Origin: Chiridota heheva
Lineage: Eukaryota > Echinodermata > Holothuroidea > Apodida > Chiridotidae
DNA length: 64,000 nt
Direction: 5' to 3'
Assembly (NCBI GenBank): GCA_020152595.1
Contig: JAIGNY010000696.1
Location: forward strand, 1,103,501 to 1,167,500
Positions 1 through 11,100 of the stretch are shown here, piece by piece. The number at the start of each line of letters is the position of its first letter. Within the stretch, counting starts at the first letter, position 1. The notes beneath the pieces were generated by a model that was not told the DNA's origin, made no database searches, and saw only the letters and a program-made list of their open reading frames with translations. Position numbers and translations under genes: made by a program.

Positions 1-361
1 GACTGTCCCACCTGGCTTCAGGAAAAACAAATAACAAAACTTAAAACCATTAACCCCAACATAACCTACCCTGAGGCCAGGAAACAATTCCTCGCTTCCC
101 TTAACTCCAAGCCTTCCTACTCAAACGTAGTCTCCTCTAACTCTAATTCCGCCCCAAACACAACTAACACAACAAAAACTAACTCCCATGCCCAAACCGA
201 CCTCACCTGGCTCTTCTTACCTAGTCCTAAGCCCATCACCATTTCCAACAACCCAATCACACCCAATACCCACACCACCTCCACCACCACTTCTCTCCTC
301 AACCCCTTCCTACTCTAAAGCCCCTACCGCCCCTACACCAACTCCACTAATACCTTCATAC

Positions 362-482
362 ATCAAGCTAAAACCAGCCAAGCAAACAACCAACAAACCA
401 ACAAATCAACCAACAAACAACTAACCAAAAAACAACCAATCAACAAACAACCAATCAACAAACAACCAATCAACAAACAACC
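362..482 (+). repeat. 15-bp CAACAAACAACCAAT array in element A
   Basis: About seven imperfect copies lie in the spacer before ORF2. Copy B has the sequence only once at the equivalent place (about 6630), so the array arose after the copies diverged. Confidence 0.85.
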
Positions 483-649
483 CACCTCCCAAACCCACAC
501 TGAAGAGAGTATGGATTGTTCGATTACCGAACACACCGATCATATTTCGCCCAATTTTCAAAACAATCGCTCCCAAAGAAACAAATCCAAAGAAAAAACT
601 AGCGAACTCAGACCCAGCAGATCTTCCTCCAGATAACCCCGCCTCCTTT

Positions 650-1171
650 ATGGCATACACCACAAACAATTACAATAACACCCACAACATCATACAATGG
701 AACATTAGGAGCCTTAAGGCCAATTCTGAAAAAATCGACCTTCTGGCCTCCACCTTCAACCCGGTCGTCTTCTGCCGACAAGAAACTTTCTTGAAAACCA
801 CCGACCATTACTCCCTTAACAACTTTGCTTGCTATCACAAACATCAAGTGGATGCTGACAGGGCCTGTGGTGGCGTCTCCATTCTCGTTAGACACGATAT
901 CCCACACAGCCCTGTTCGTGTGCACACCGACCTTCAGGCCATCTGTATTTCTATCTCCCTCCACAAAACTTTCACTCTCTGCAATATCTATCTCCCTCCC
1001 AACACCAACATTCAACCAACCAGCCTTAACAACCTCATCTCTCAGCTTCCCACCCCCTTCATCCTTCTTGATGACTTCAACGCTCACAACCCTCTGTGGG
1101 GCTCTAATACCACCACCCCTAGAGGCAAGTTCATCAAAACGCTCTCCGTCAGCACAGCCTGTCCTTACTGA
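650..1171 (+). pseudogene. Apurinic-like endonuclease domain of element A (ORF2 N-terminus)
   Basis: It begins MAYTTNNYNNTHNIIQWNIR, then KANSEKIDLL, then FCRQETFL where the catalytic glutamate of the endonuclease/exonuclease/phosphatase fold sits, then GGVSILVRHDIPHS and DFNAHNPLWGS, the conserved D-N motif that cuts the target. The frame fails after about 170 codons. Position 650 is only the first ATG in frame; the true ORF2 start may be earlier. Confidence 0.88.
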
Positions 1172-1944
1172 ACACTAACTCCCGACCTACCTTCATCCTG
1201 CCACAGGCTCTCTCACCTGTATTGACCTGTCTATCTGTTCCCTAACCTCCTCCCCTGATTTTAGTTGGAGAGTCACTGCTGACCTCTGTGGTAGTGATCA
1301 TTACCCTCTTCTTATACACTCCAATCTTCAAATCCCCACTGAGCACACCCCCAATTGGAACCTCGACAAGGCTGACTGGTCCCTTTTTGAAACCCTCTGT
1401 GACTCACACCTCTCCCCATCTTCTCGAGGATGAGGATCCCATGTCTAACTTCAGTAATATCCTTATCAACATCGCCACCTGCTCAATTCCCAAAACCTCC
1501 AAACCCCTAAATCATCCCCAACCCCTGGTTCTCAGATGACTGCAAAACCGCCATCAAGAACAGGAAAAGAGCCCTCAGGAACTTTAAAACTAACCCGACC
1601 ACCCATAACCTTAACCTCTTTCGCAGATCAGCCGTGCAAGGCCAGACGCACTATCAAGGACAGTAAAACCAACACTTGGAACAACTTTATCTCTTCTCTC
1701 ACCACCAACACCCCACTAAGAAGATTTGGAGAATGGTTAACAGCTTCCACGGCAGAGTAGGCAAATCTTCCATCTCCCATCTCTTGGAATGGAGACCTTC
1801 TCACCATAAAAAAGACATCGTTGACCACCTCGCCGCCTCTTTCAGCAACATCTCGCCCTCGACCAACTACTCCAATGCTTTCAAAATAAAAAAGCTTGCG
1901 ATGAAGCCCGAGAATCACTTTTCCTCTGACAACTCCAAAGCTAC

Positions 1945-3110
1945 AACACCCCTCTCACCCTTTCTGAATTAAACCAAGCCATCAGCGACGCTGGCTGCAC
2001 CTCCAAGGGCCCAGATAACATCCCCTATCAGTTTCTGAAACACCTCCCCATCAAGGCCACCACTACCCTACTCACCATCTTCAACCACATTTGGTCCTCA
2101 CACTCCTTTCCCCTATCTGGAGGACAGCTATTGTCATCCCCGTCCTTAAACCGGGAAGGATAGCACCGACCCCACCAGCTACCGACCCATCGCCCTTACT
2201 TGCTGTCTCTGTAAAATTATGGAAAAGATCATTAATCAGAGACTAAACTGGTTCCTCGAGACCAACAGAATCCTCTCTCACCAAAGCGGCTTCCAAAAAC
2301 GCCGCAATACCTAGACCAGTTAATTACGCTCGACACCGCTTATCCGGGAATCCTTTGCAAAAAGGAACACCTCATTGCCATATTTTTTGACCTCGAGAAA
2401 GCTTTCGACACTACTTGGAAATACGGCATTACCGGAAACTTCACACCATTGGCCTCAGAGGCCACCTCCCATCTTTATTCAAAACTTCCTCTCACCCAGG
2501 CAGTTCCAAGTTCGTATGGCCACAGCCTCTCCAAGCCGTGCCCCCCAAGAAGAGGGCGTCCCCAAGGCAGCATCCTCTCCCACTCTCTTCAACCTGAGCA
2601 TTAATGACATCGGAATGACCTTGGCCCCAGCATCAAACGTACCTCTCGTGGATGACTTCACCATCTTCTACTCCTCCCCTAGCTTTCTCATTGTTGAAAA
2701 TAGGCTCCAAACCAGCCTCAATCAGCTGCAAGTCTGGAGCAACAATAACGGTTTTAGATTCTCCAAAGACAAGACAGTCTGCATGCACTTTTGTCATTTC
2801 AACAACCTCCACCCCAACCCGAACTTTGTGCTCAATGGGAATCGCATCCCTAAAGTTGAAAACACAAAGTTCCTTGGTCTAACTCTAGACCCCAAGCTCA
2901 CCTACAAGCCACACATCACCAACCTGAAACTAAAATGCAATAGCTCCTCAACATCCTCCGACTGCTCTCCAACACTACTTGGGGAGCGAACCGCTATGCT
3001 CTCCTCAAAATTTTCAGGCTCACCATTCGTGCCAAGCTTGACTATGGCAATATTGTTTACTGTGTCGCTCACAACTCATACCTCAACCACATTAACACAT
3101 CCAAAATGAA
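1945..3110 (+). pseudogene. Reverse transcriptase region of element A
   Basis: Fragments in shifting frames show RT landmarks: GPDNIPYQFL near 2007, SYRPIALTCCLCKIMEKII near 2180, FFDLEKAFDT near 2385, SILSPTLFNLSIND near 2570 and a VDD catalytic triplet in LVDDFTIF near 2645. At least four frame changes separate them. Confidence 0.85.
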
Positions 3111-3469
3111 GCCCTCAGGCTTTGTCTAGGAGCCTACAGGACCTCCCCAATCACTAGCCTTCATGTTGAAGCCAACTAACCCCTTTCTACTTAGATGTAA
3201 AAGCTTAGCCTCTCCTATGCTTTTAGAGTCCTCACCAACACCCAGAACCCTGTTTACAACCTCATTAGGTACCCCAATTTCTCCTCCCTCTTTGATAGGA
3301 CTAAAACCCTATCGCCCCCTTCAGCTTACGCATTAAATCAGACCTCTTTGAACTTGGCATCAACCCCGCCACTCGGCACCTATTCCTGGCCCACTTTTCC
3401 GCCTTGGGCCACCCCCTTCCTTCTGTCCACCTAGACCTCTCCACTTATAACAAAACTCAAACTCACCCT

Positions 3470-4210
3470 AATCTCTTCATCAATCTCACAACCAAATCAA
3501 AGACCAACTCTCAAATTACACCTCCATCTATACTGATGGCTCCAAGGAAGGCAACAAGACAGCTGCTGCTGCCATCATCCAAGACATCACCCTCAGTAGC
3601 AGACTTCCTGACCACTCATCCATCTTTTCAGCCGAGGCTAAGGCCATTCTCCTCGCCCTCAACTTTATTGAGTACTCTCCTTTTAGTCACTTTGCCATTT
3701 TCTCTGACTCAAAGGCTGTTCTTACTTCATTACTCAATCTTAAATGGGATAACCTCACCTGCCACCTCCTCCTCCGGAAACTCTTTTCTCCCACCCTCTG
3801 CAGGAAAAGTGTTCTTTTCTTCTGGATACCCAGCCATGTTGGCATCCCTGGCAATGACAGGGCTGATACAGCCGCTAAGCTTGCCCTTAACCTCCTCCCT
3901 TCCCCTTTTCCCAAAACCCTCTCTGACATCAAACCGCTTATCGCTTCTCTTGTTCGGGACCGCTGGCAAACCTTATGGAACTTCCAAATTGATAACAAAC
4001 TCCATGTTATCCAGCCCACAATCCCGATCAAATCCACCATCAACAACCTTTCTCGTATCGACAACGCTCATATTACCCGTCTTAGAATTGGTCACACCCA
4101 CCTCACTCACTCCCACCTCCTTATTGGTTCCCCCCAACCCCTCTGTAACAATTGCCACTGCATCCTCACAATCCATCACGTTCTCCTTGCTTGCCCCTGT
4201 ACAACCTTCC
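3470..4210 (+). pseudogene. RNase H domain and C-terminal Cys/His motif of element A
   Basis: YTDGSKEGN near 3530 carries the first catalytic aspartate, SAEAKAILLAL the glutamate, FSDSKAVL the second aspartate and WIPSHVGIPGNDRAD the histidine and last aspartate, a complete set of RNase HI motifs though frame-broken. Downstream CNNCHCILTIHHVLLACP (about 4147-4200) is the C-x2-C...H...C motif usual at the end of such ORF2 proteins. Confidence 0.85.
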
Positions 4211-4534
4211 CAGAGCTTCTCTCGCTCCCCACAACTCAATTGCTGAGTTCTTCCAAAAAAATCCTCCAGATAAAATTGTCTCCTTCCTTCAGCATGCATC
4301 CTCTACAACCATATTTAATTCTCCTCTTCCACCCTCTCTACTTTGTTTTTAGTTTTACCCATGCACCTCCTCTCTCGATCACAGCTTTCTGGCTTTTGTT
4401 CTTGAATTTCTCTCATTCTTCCCCTGGTCTCTTTCCTTACTACCTCTAAAATGATCTGACCTCTCAGGCACAATTTGACCTTCGTTGTCGTGGTGCCGTT
4501 AAGACCTCATCAAACAAACATCAATAGTGTGGTG

Positions 4535-5078
4535 TCATAAATTACACGTCCAAGACAATTTGTATATTTCTTTGAAAATAAATTACCTCTTTCTAAATTA
4601 TTGCAACATTTATTTGTTTTAACTATTGAGATGGGATATAACATGCACTTCGTATGAACATGATTTGTCCATCTGTTCCAGTACATGATTTGTCCATCTG
4701 TTCCAGTACATGATTTGTCCATCTGTTCCAGTACATGATTTGTCCATCTGTTCCAGTACATGGTTTGTCCATCTGTTCCAGTACATGATTTGTCCATCTG
4801 TTCCAGTACATGATTTGTCCATCTGTTCCAGTACCTAACACTCTAAATAAGACAGATTATCATTTATTTTGTAGCATTACATATCTTGAATCTGCAAATA
4901 TGACATTACACTGTATACAACATTAGTCAGTTTTTAATAAATTGGTAAAATCTTTTAAATGGAATAAGCTCCTACATGGAATAAGATTTCAACATGGTTT
5001 TTCATCACTTTGTTTTTTTAATTGTCCTTGTATATTACATATAAAAATTAAATATTTTCACGGAAATATTCCTATAAT
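4535..5078. mobile_element. MITE-2-related element carrying a 25-bp minisatellite
   Basis: The sequence around ATGGGATATAACATGCACTT and the right end near GGAAATATTCC match the related copy at 36403-36692. Between them this copy carries the 4662-4836 array. The right end lies about 26 bp before HMMR exon a. The left end is approximate. Confidence 0.6.
4662..4836 (+). repeat. 25-bp minisatellite, 7 copies
   Basis: Seven near-identical units of ATGATTTGTCCATCTGTTCC plus AGTAC, with one A-to-G variant at about 4762. The overlapping long open frames on the minus strand are by-products of the repeat. Confidence 0.95.
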
Positions 5079-5104
5079 ACTGTTTTTGTCTTTGCTCATC
5101 ACAG

Positions 5105-5178
5105 AGGTTGCAGCATCACTTGGAGTCCAAGTTGAATCTTTTCAGCAAGAATTGCAGGATGCAAAGAGATCCCATGAG
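5105..5178 (+). CDS. HMMR: HMMR exon a (first in window)
   Basis: The acceptor is a pyrimidine-rich run ending CATCACAG and the donor is GAG|GTACAG. The 74 bases begin with two that complete a codon from an exon upstream of the window, then read VAASLGVQVESFQQELQDAK and on to SHE in phase 0, a coiled-coil pattern. The acceptor lies only about 26 bp after the right end of a MITE-like repeat. Its assignment rests on phase and position, because this part of HMMR is poorly conserved. Confidence 0.75.
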
Positions 5179-8100
5179 GTACAGTATCAAGTATTGTTGC
5201 TGCCATGTAAACATTTACCCCTTGAGTGCTAGAATTGGATAATCCGCAGCTTCCCCTGCCCATACATAACTCAAATTTTTGTGTTGAGAGCAACGTGCCT
5301 TCCATCTGTTCTCTCAAACTTTCCATTCTGCTTATACTCTACCACGCACTTTTCCACCTAAACTTTTGCAACTTTTTCATTTTCTGGGGTTTTCTCTTTG
5401 TGGATGGGTGACTGCTTTCAATAAGATCGCTCCTTTTTTATTTTCCCTTCCGTTGTGACCAGGCCTTTACGCCCTTTTTGGAACTTGTACAGTGGTTCTC
5501 GTATAGTAGTTCTGTGACAGTTTTTTTTTAGTTGCCTCGGGTCTCCCGGCCCTTGGTATTTTTTTCCAACATGACCAAATGCTTCTGCCTTGACCTTGAC
5601 TCTCTCTTCCCTCCCTGTGACGTACCTGCTACCTCCATTGACCATTCCTCAGCCCCAGTCCCCAAAATTTTAATCATTTAGACCACCAACAAACCAGATA
5701 GTTTCAAAAGAGTTTCCCCTTCTTCATACACAAGGTGCTCCATGGCCTTGTTAGTACCCTCCCAAGGTTTCTAGCCTCAGATCCAGCGATCTCCTGGTGC
5801 AGTGCACCAGGGACATTCAAGCCACCACCCTCCTCACCACCAAAACCCTAGCTAATATGAGTCGACATAACAGTCACTCCCCACCATTCCCTGATCTCCA
5901 TCAAAGGCACCATCAGAACCAGAGACTTTGCCTACTTGACCAATGAAGACTCATTGAGGATCTTGCCAGCCAACACGTCACTGAGGCCCATCATCTTGTC
6001 CCTAAGGGAGATGGTGCCGAAACACCCACCAATACCATCTTCCTGACGTTTGCTACACCAATTCTCCCCTCCCACATCACTGCTGGCTATATGAGAATCC
6101 CAGTTGCCCTCTACATTCCCAACTCCTCTCTGTTGTCATAAGAGCCAGAAGTATGCCAATGGGAAAAACTCCTGCTGCAGCCAAGCTCGTTGTGGCAACT
6201 GTGGAGCCCTGGACCATGACAGCGCCTCTTGCACCAATACCCCACACTGCACCAATTGTGACGGTACTCACCCAGCCAACCATCCGTCCTTCTCAAAAGA
6301 CTGCCCCACCTGGCTTAATGAAAACAGACAACTAAACTGAAAACCCTAAATCCCAGCACCACTTACCCCGAGACCAGGAAGCAATTTCTCGCTCTCCTCC
6401 ACACCAAACCTTCCTACTCCAGCACAGTCTGCTCAACACCAATACCGCCCCCCTAACACAACTAAAACTGACTCACATGCCCAAACCTACCTCACCTGGC
6501 TCTTCTTATTGAGTTCTAAGCCCATCCCTTTTGCCAACAACCCAACCACACCTATTACACAAACCACCTCCACCACCACCTCTCTCCCCAACCTTTCTTT
6601 CTTTTCTAAGACCCCACAACCTGGCCAAAAAATCAACAAACAGCCCACCATCCAAACCCACATGTATGACACTGAAGAGAACATGGATTGTTCGATTACC
6701 AAACCCTCCGAACATACTTCTCATCCAATTTTCAAAAACAACCGCTCCCAAAGAAACAGGGACAGATCCAAAGAAAAAACAAACCAACCCAGACACAACA
6801 GATCTTCCTCCAGATAGCCCCCACCTCCTTATGGCATACAACAGAAACAATTACAATAACACCCACAACATTATACAATGGAACATGAGGAGCCTTAAGG
6901 CCAACTCGGAAGAAATTGACCTTCTGGCTACCACCTTCAACCCGGTCGTCTTTTGCCTACAAGATACCTTCTTGAAAACCACTGACCATTATTCCCTCAA
7001 TAACTTCTCTTGCTGCCATAAACATCAAGAGGATGCCAACAGAGCCTGTGGGGGCGTTTCCGTTCTCATTAGACACGATATCCCACACAGCCCTATTCAT
7101 GTGAAAACCAACCTTCAGGCCATCTGTATCTCTATCACCCTCCACAAAACCTTCACTCTTTACAATATTTATTTCCTCCCTCCCCCCCAATGCCAACGTT
7201 CAGCCAACCAGCCTTAACAACCTCATCTCTCAGCTCCCCTCCCATTTCATCCTTCTTGGTGACTTCAACGCCCACAACCCCCTGTTGGGCTCCAATACCA
7301 CCACCCCCAGAGGCAAGCTTGTCAAAAACACTCTTCGACAGCACAGCCTCTCTTTGCTCAACACTAACTCCCCGACCTACCTGTATTGACTTGTCTATCT
7401 GTTACCCCAGCCTCTTTGATTTTAGCTAGAAGGTCACTGCTGACCTCTGTGGTAATGACCATTACCCTCTCCTTATTCACTCCAACCTTTAAACCCCCAC
7501 AGACCACACCCCAACTGGAACCTTAAGAAAGCCAACTGGCCCCTTTCCGAAACCCTCTGCAACTCTCACCTCTCCCCCATATCCTCGACGTTGAGGATCC
7601 CATGTCAAACTTCAGTAACATCCTTATGAACATTGCCACCTGCTCCATTCCCAAAACCTCCAAAGCCCCTTACCCCTCCCCCCCCTCCCCAACCAACCTC
7701 TGGTTCAATGATAGTGCAAGACCGCCATCAAGAACAGGAAAAAAAACCTCAGGAACTTCAAAACAAACCCGACCACCCACAACCTCAACCTCAATCTCTT
7801 CTCTCACCACCAACAACCCCACTAAGAAGATTTGGAGTATGGTTAACAGCTTCCATGGCAGGATGGGCAAGTCTCCCATCTCCCATCTCTCCTAAGATGG
7901 TAATTTTCCCACTGGGAAAAAGGATATCGCTAACCACCTCACCGCCTCTTTTAGCAACATCTCGTCCTCGGCCAACTATCCCGATGCTTTCAAGGTCAAA
8001 AAAACTGGTGACGAAACCCGGAGTATTACCTTTCCCTCTGACAACACAGAGAGCTACAATATGCCTCTCACCTTATTTGAATTAAAGCAAGCCATCCACG

Positions 8101-11100
8101 ATGCTGGCTGCACCTCGAAGGTCCCAGATAACATCCCCTACCAGTTCCTAAAACACCTAAGGCCACCTCTACCCTACTCACCATCCTCAACTACATTTGG
8201 GTCCTCACACTCCTTTCCCCTATCTGGAGGACAGCTATCATCACCACCAAACCCAAACCAGGGAAGGAGAGCACCGACCCCTCCAGCTACCGCCCCATCG
8301 CCCTTAACTGCTGTCTGTGTAAAATTATGGAAAGGATCATTAACCAGAGACTAAACTGGTTCCTTGAGATCAACAGAATCTTCTCCCCTCACCAAAGCAG
8401 CTTCTGGAAACTTCGCAATACCCTGGATCAGTTAATCACGTATTGGCCACACAATCTCCAACTCGACCCCCAAGAAGAGGGCATCCCCCAAGGCAGCATC
8501 TTTTCCCCTACTCTCATCAACCTGAGCATTAACAATATCGCGACAACCTTGGCCCCAACATCAAACGTGCCCTCTATGTGGACGACTTCACAATCTTCTA
8601 CTCATCCCCTAGCTTTTCTCTTGTCGAATATTGGCTGCAACTTAGGCTCAACCAGCTGCAAGTCTGGTGCTAAAATAATGGTTTAAATTCACCAAAGACA
8701 AGACAGTCTGCATGCACTTCTGTCATTTCAAAAACCTCCACCCAAACCCAAACCTCGTGCTTAATGGCAATCGCATCCCTTAAGTTGACCACACTAAGTT
8801 CCTGGGTTTAACCCTAGACCCCAAGCTCTCCTACAAGCAACATATCACCAACCTGAAACTGAAATGCAACAGCTCCCTCAACATTCTCCTCTCCAACACC
8901 ACTTGGGTTGCGGACCCTATACTCTCCTCAAAATCTTCAAGCTCACCTCTCTACTCTGTTTTTAGTTTTACCCATGCACCTCCTCTCTCGATCACAGCTT
9001 TCTGGCTTTTGTTCTTGAATTTCTCTCATTCTTCCCCTGGTCTCTTTCCTTACTACCTCTAAAATGATCTGACCTCTCAGGCACAATTTGACCTTCGTTG
9101 TCGTGGTGCCGTTAAGACCTCATCAAACAAACAAACAAACATTCATGCCAAGCTTAACTACGGCAATATTGTCTACTGTGCCGCTCACAACTCTTATAAT
9201 TAAAAAAGCAAAAATTAATTTGTGAAACAACTATGGACATCTGGACATGAAATATCAAGATTGAAGTGACGGAAATTTATATTTACATGCGCTTTCCTTT
9301 TTTTAAATGATTTTTTACTTAAAACCCTCTGTGAAAGGAGGCCAATTGAAACTTGTGGCAAATAGTGATACCTTAAAAGTCTGTGTTGAATCAAACAATT
9401 TATTGTGTATAAACTGAAGCTGGCAAACCTAGTATGTAAGTTACTAAGTAGTGACCACCAATTATACAACTTTCATCTCTTAATGATAAGTTTATTTTGC
9501 TCCGAATTTCGCTTTTTACTGATTGTAAGTTTGGTTGCCTTTTAAAGGCTGAACAGCACCTAAAGACAAACGTTATCTTTGAAATGTCTTTGAGCAAATG
9601 AAAATACCAGTGGATCTCATTATTGGTTAAGAATTGAGTATTTTGCAACCTATTCAATTTTACAAAGCCTAATCATTGCAAAACAAAATATGTGTGTGAT
9701 GTCATTAGTTTAGGAAATGTATGATGTCATTAGTTAAGAAAATATGTGATGTCATTAGTTGAGAAAATGTGTGATGTCATTAGTTGAGAAAATGTGTGAT
9801 TTGACTAGTTAGGGAAATGTGTGATGTCATTAGTTGAGAAAATGTGTGATGTCATTAGTTGAGAAAATGTGTGATGTCATTAGTTGAGAAAATGTGTGAT
9901 GTCATTAGTTGAGAAATTGTGTAATGTCATTACTTGAAAAAATGTGTGATGTCATTAGTTGAGGAAATGTGTGATGTCATTAGTTGAGAAATTGTGTAAT
10001 GTCATTACTTGAAAAAATGTGTGATGTCATTAGTTGAGGAAATGTGTGATGTCATTAGTTGAGGAAATGTGTGATGTCATTAGTTGAGAAAATGTGTGAT
10101 GTCATTAGTTGAGAAATTGTGTAATGTCATTACTTGAAAAAATGTGTGATGTCATTAGTTGAGGAAATGTGTGATGTCATTAGTTGAGAAAATGTGTGAT
10201 GTCATTAGTTGAGGAAATGTGTGATTTGACTAGTTAGGGAAATGTGTGATGTCATTAGTTGAGGAATTGTGTGATGTCATTAGTTGAGAAAATGTGTGAT
10301 GTCATTAGTTGAGAAATTGTGTGATGTCATTAGTTGAGGAAATGTGTGATGTCATTAGTTGAGTTTTGTTTGTGTTTTGCCCTCTGTCATACAACATACC
10401 TTCTATGACCACTGAGCTAGTCTCTTGATAAAAGGAGCATTGCTTCATTAAATGGTCTTTATAAGCATAATTTATTTCAAATCCTGGAAGTAATAGCGCC
10501 ATGCAGCATTCTGCCACATACGCTACCAACTGGAGAATGGCCCCAGCAGACTCTTAGGGTGCTTTTGTTCTTGAATATCTCTCATTCTCTTCCTGTTTCC
10601 TTTCCTTTCTACCTCTAGAATGATCTGACCTCTCAGGCATAATTTGACCATCGTTGTTGTGGTGCCATTAAGCCCTCATCAAACAAACAAACAATTTTAG
10701 GGTCTCTCAGTAATCTGCTCGAGTCATGTTGCAGTTGTTATAATATTTTACTTCACTGGACATTGAAGATTGCTGATATTATAGGGGCTCTGTAAAAGTT
10801 TAGAAAATGTTTGCAGAGTGTAAGAATCTCTTTATTTTTTCTAGTTGATGCAAGAAGAAAAGAATATAAGGTTAGAGAACCTCATGAAGCAGTTGACAGA
10901 ATCTCAGAAACAACTGAAGACGATGAGCAGTGAAAGGTATGAACTTGAGCTTGACCTATTTTATCAAAGGGTTTGTGAAGTCTTATTTACTCACAAGTAA
11001 TTCTCTGTACCTGACGATAAGCTGCTCCAGATTAATTTGGTGATCCCTTGTAAAACACCTCCTATACACTCTAAAATAGGTGTGGGAAACATTATACTAT

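Larger units (their letters stand above)
1..4522 (+). mobile_element. Non-LTR retrotransposon copy A (I/jockey-like with RNase H), degraded, runs off the window
   Basis: The order is gag-like ORF1 tail, APE endonuclease, reverse transcriptase, RNase H, C-terminal Cys/His motif and 3' UTR. The first bases (DCPTW) match the end of the ORF1 zinc-knuckle region of copy B at 6299. The copy ends about 4522 in a CATCAAACAAACA tail. Many frameshifts and stops make it inactive. The 5' part lies upstream of the window. Relatives here are copies B, C and D and several solo 3' tails. Confidence 0.9.
5290..9193 (+). mobile_element. Non-LTR retrotransposon copy B, 3'-truncated, with an inserted solo 3' tail
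   Basis: It lies in the first HMMR intron of the window, same strand as the gene. ORF1 zinc knuckles (6104-6340), endonuclease (6831-7300), RT fragments (8060-8690) and RT tail (8690-8947, 9141-9193) align in order with copy A. It stops at about 9193 before RNase H. The 5' boundary is a guess from the C-rich composition starting near 5290. Confidence 0.85.

Noticed and set aside
3404-4246. 280-codon plus-strand frame rich in Ser, Thr, Pro and Leu
   Set aside because: It is an out-of-frame reading of the RNase H part of retroelement A; the true domain is in another frame.
9694-10362. Regular short repeats resembling a CRISPR array
   Set aside because: Units are adjacent with no unique spacers, and this is animal DNA. 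The same applies to the other arrays.
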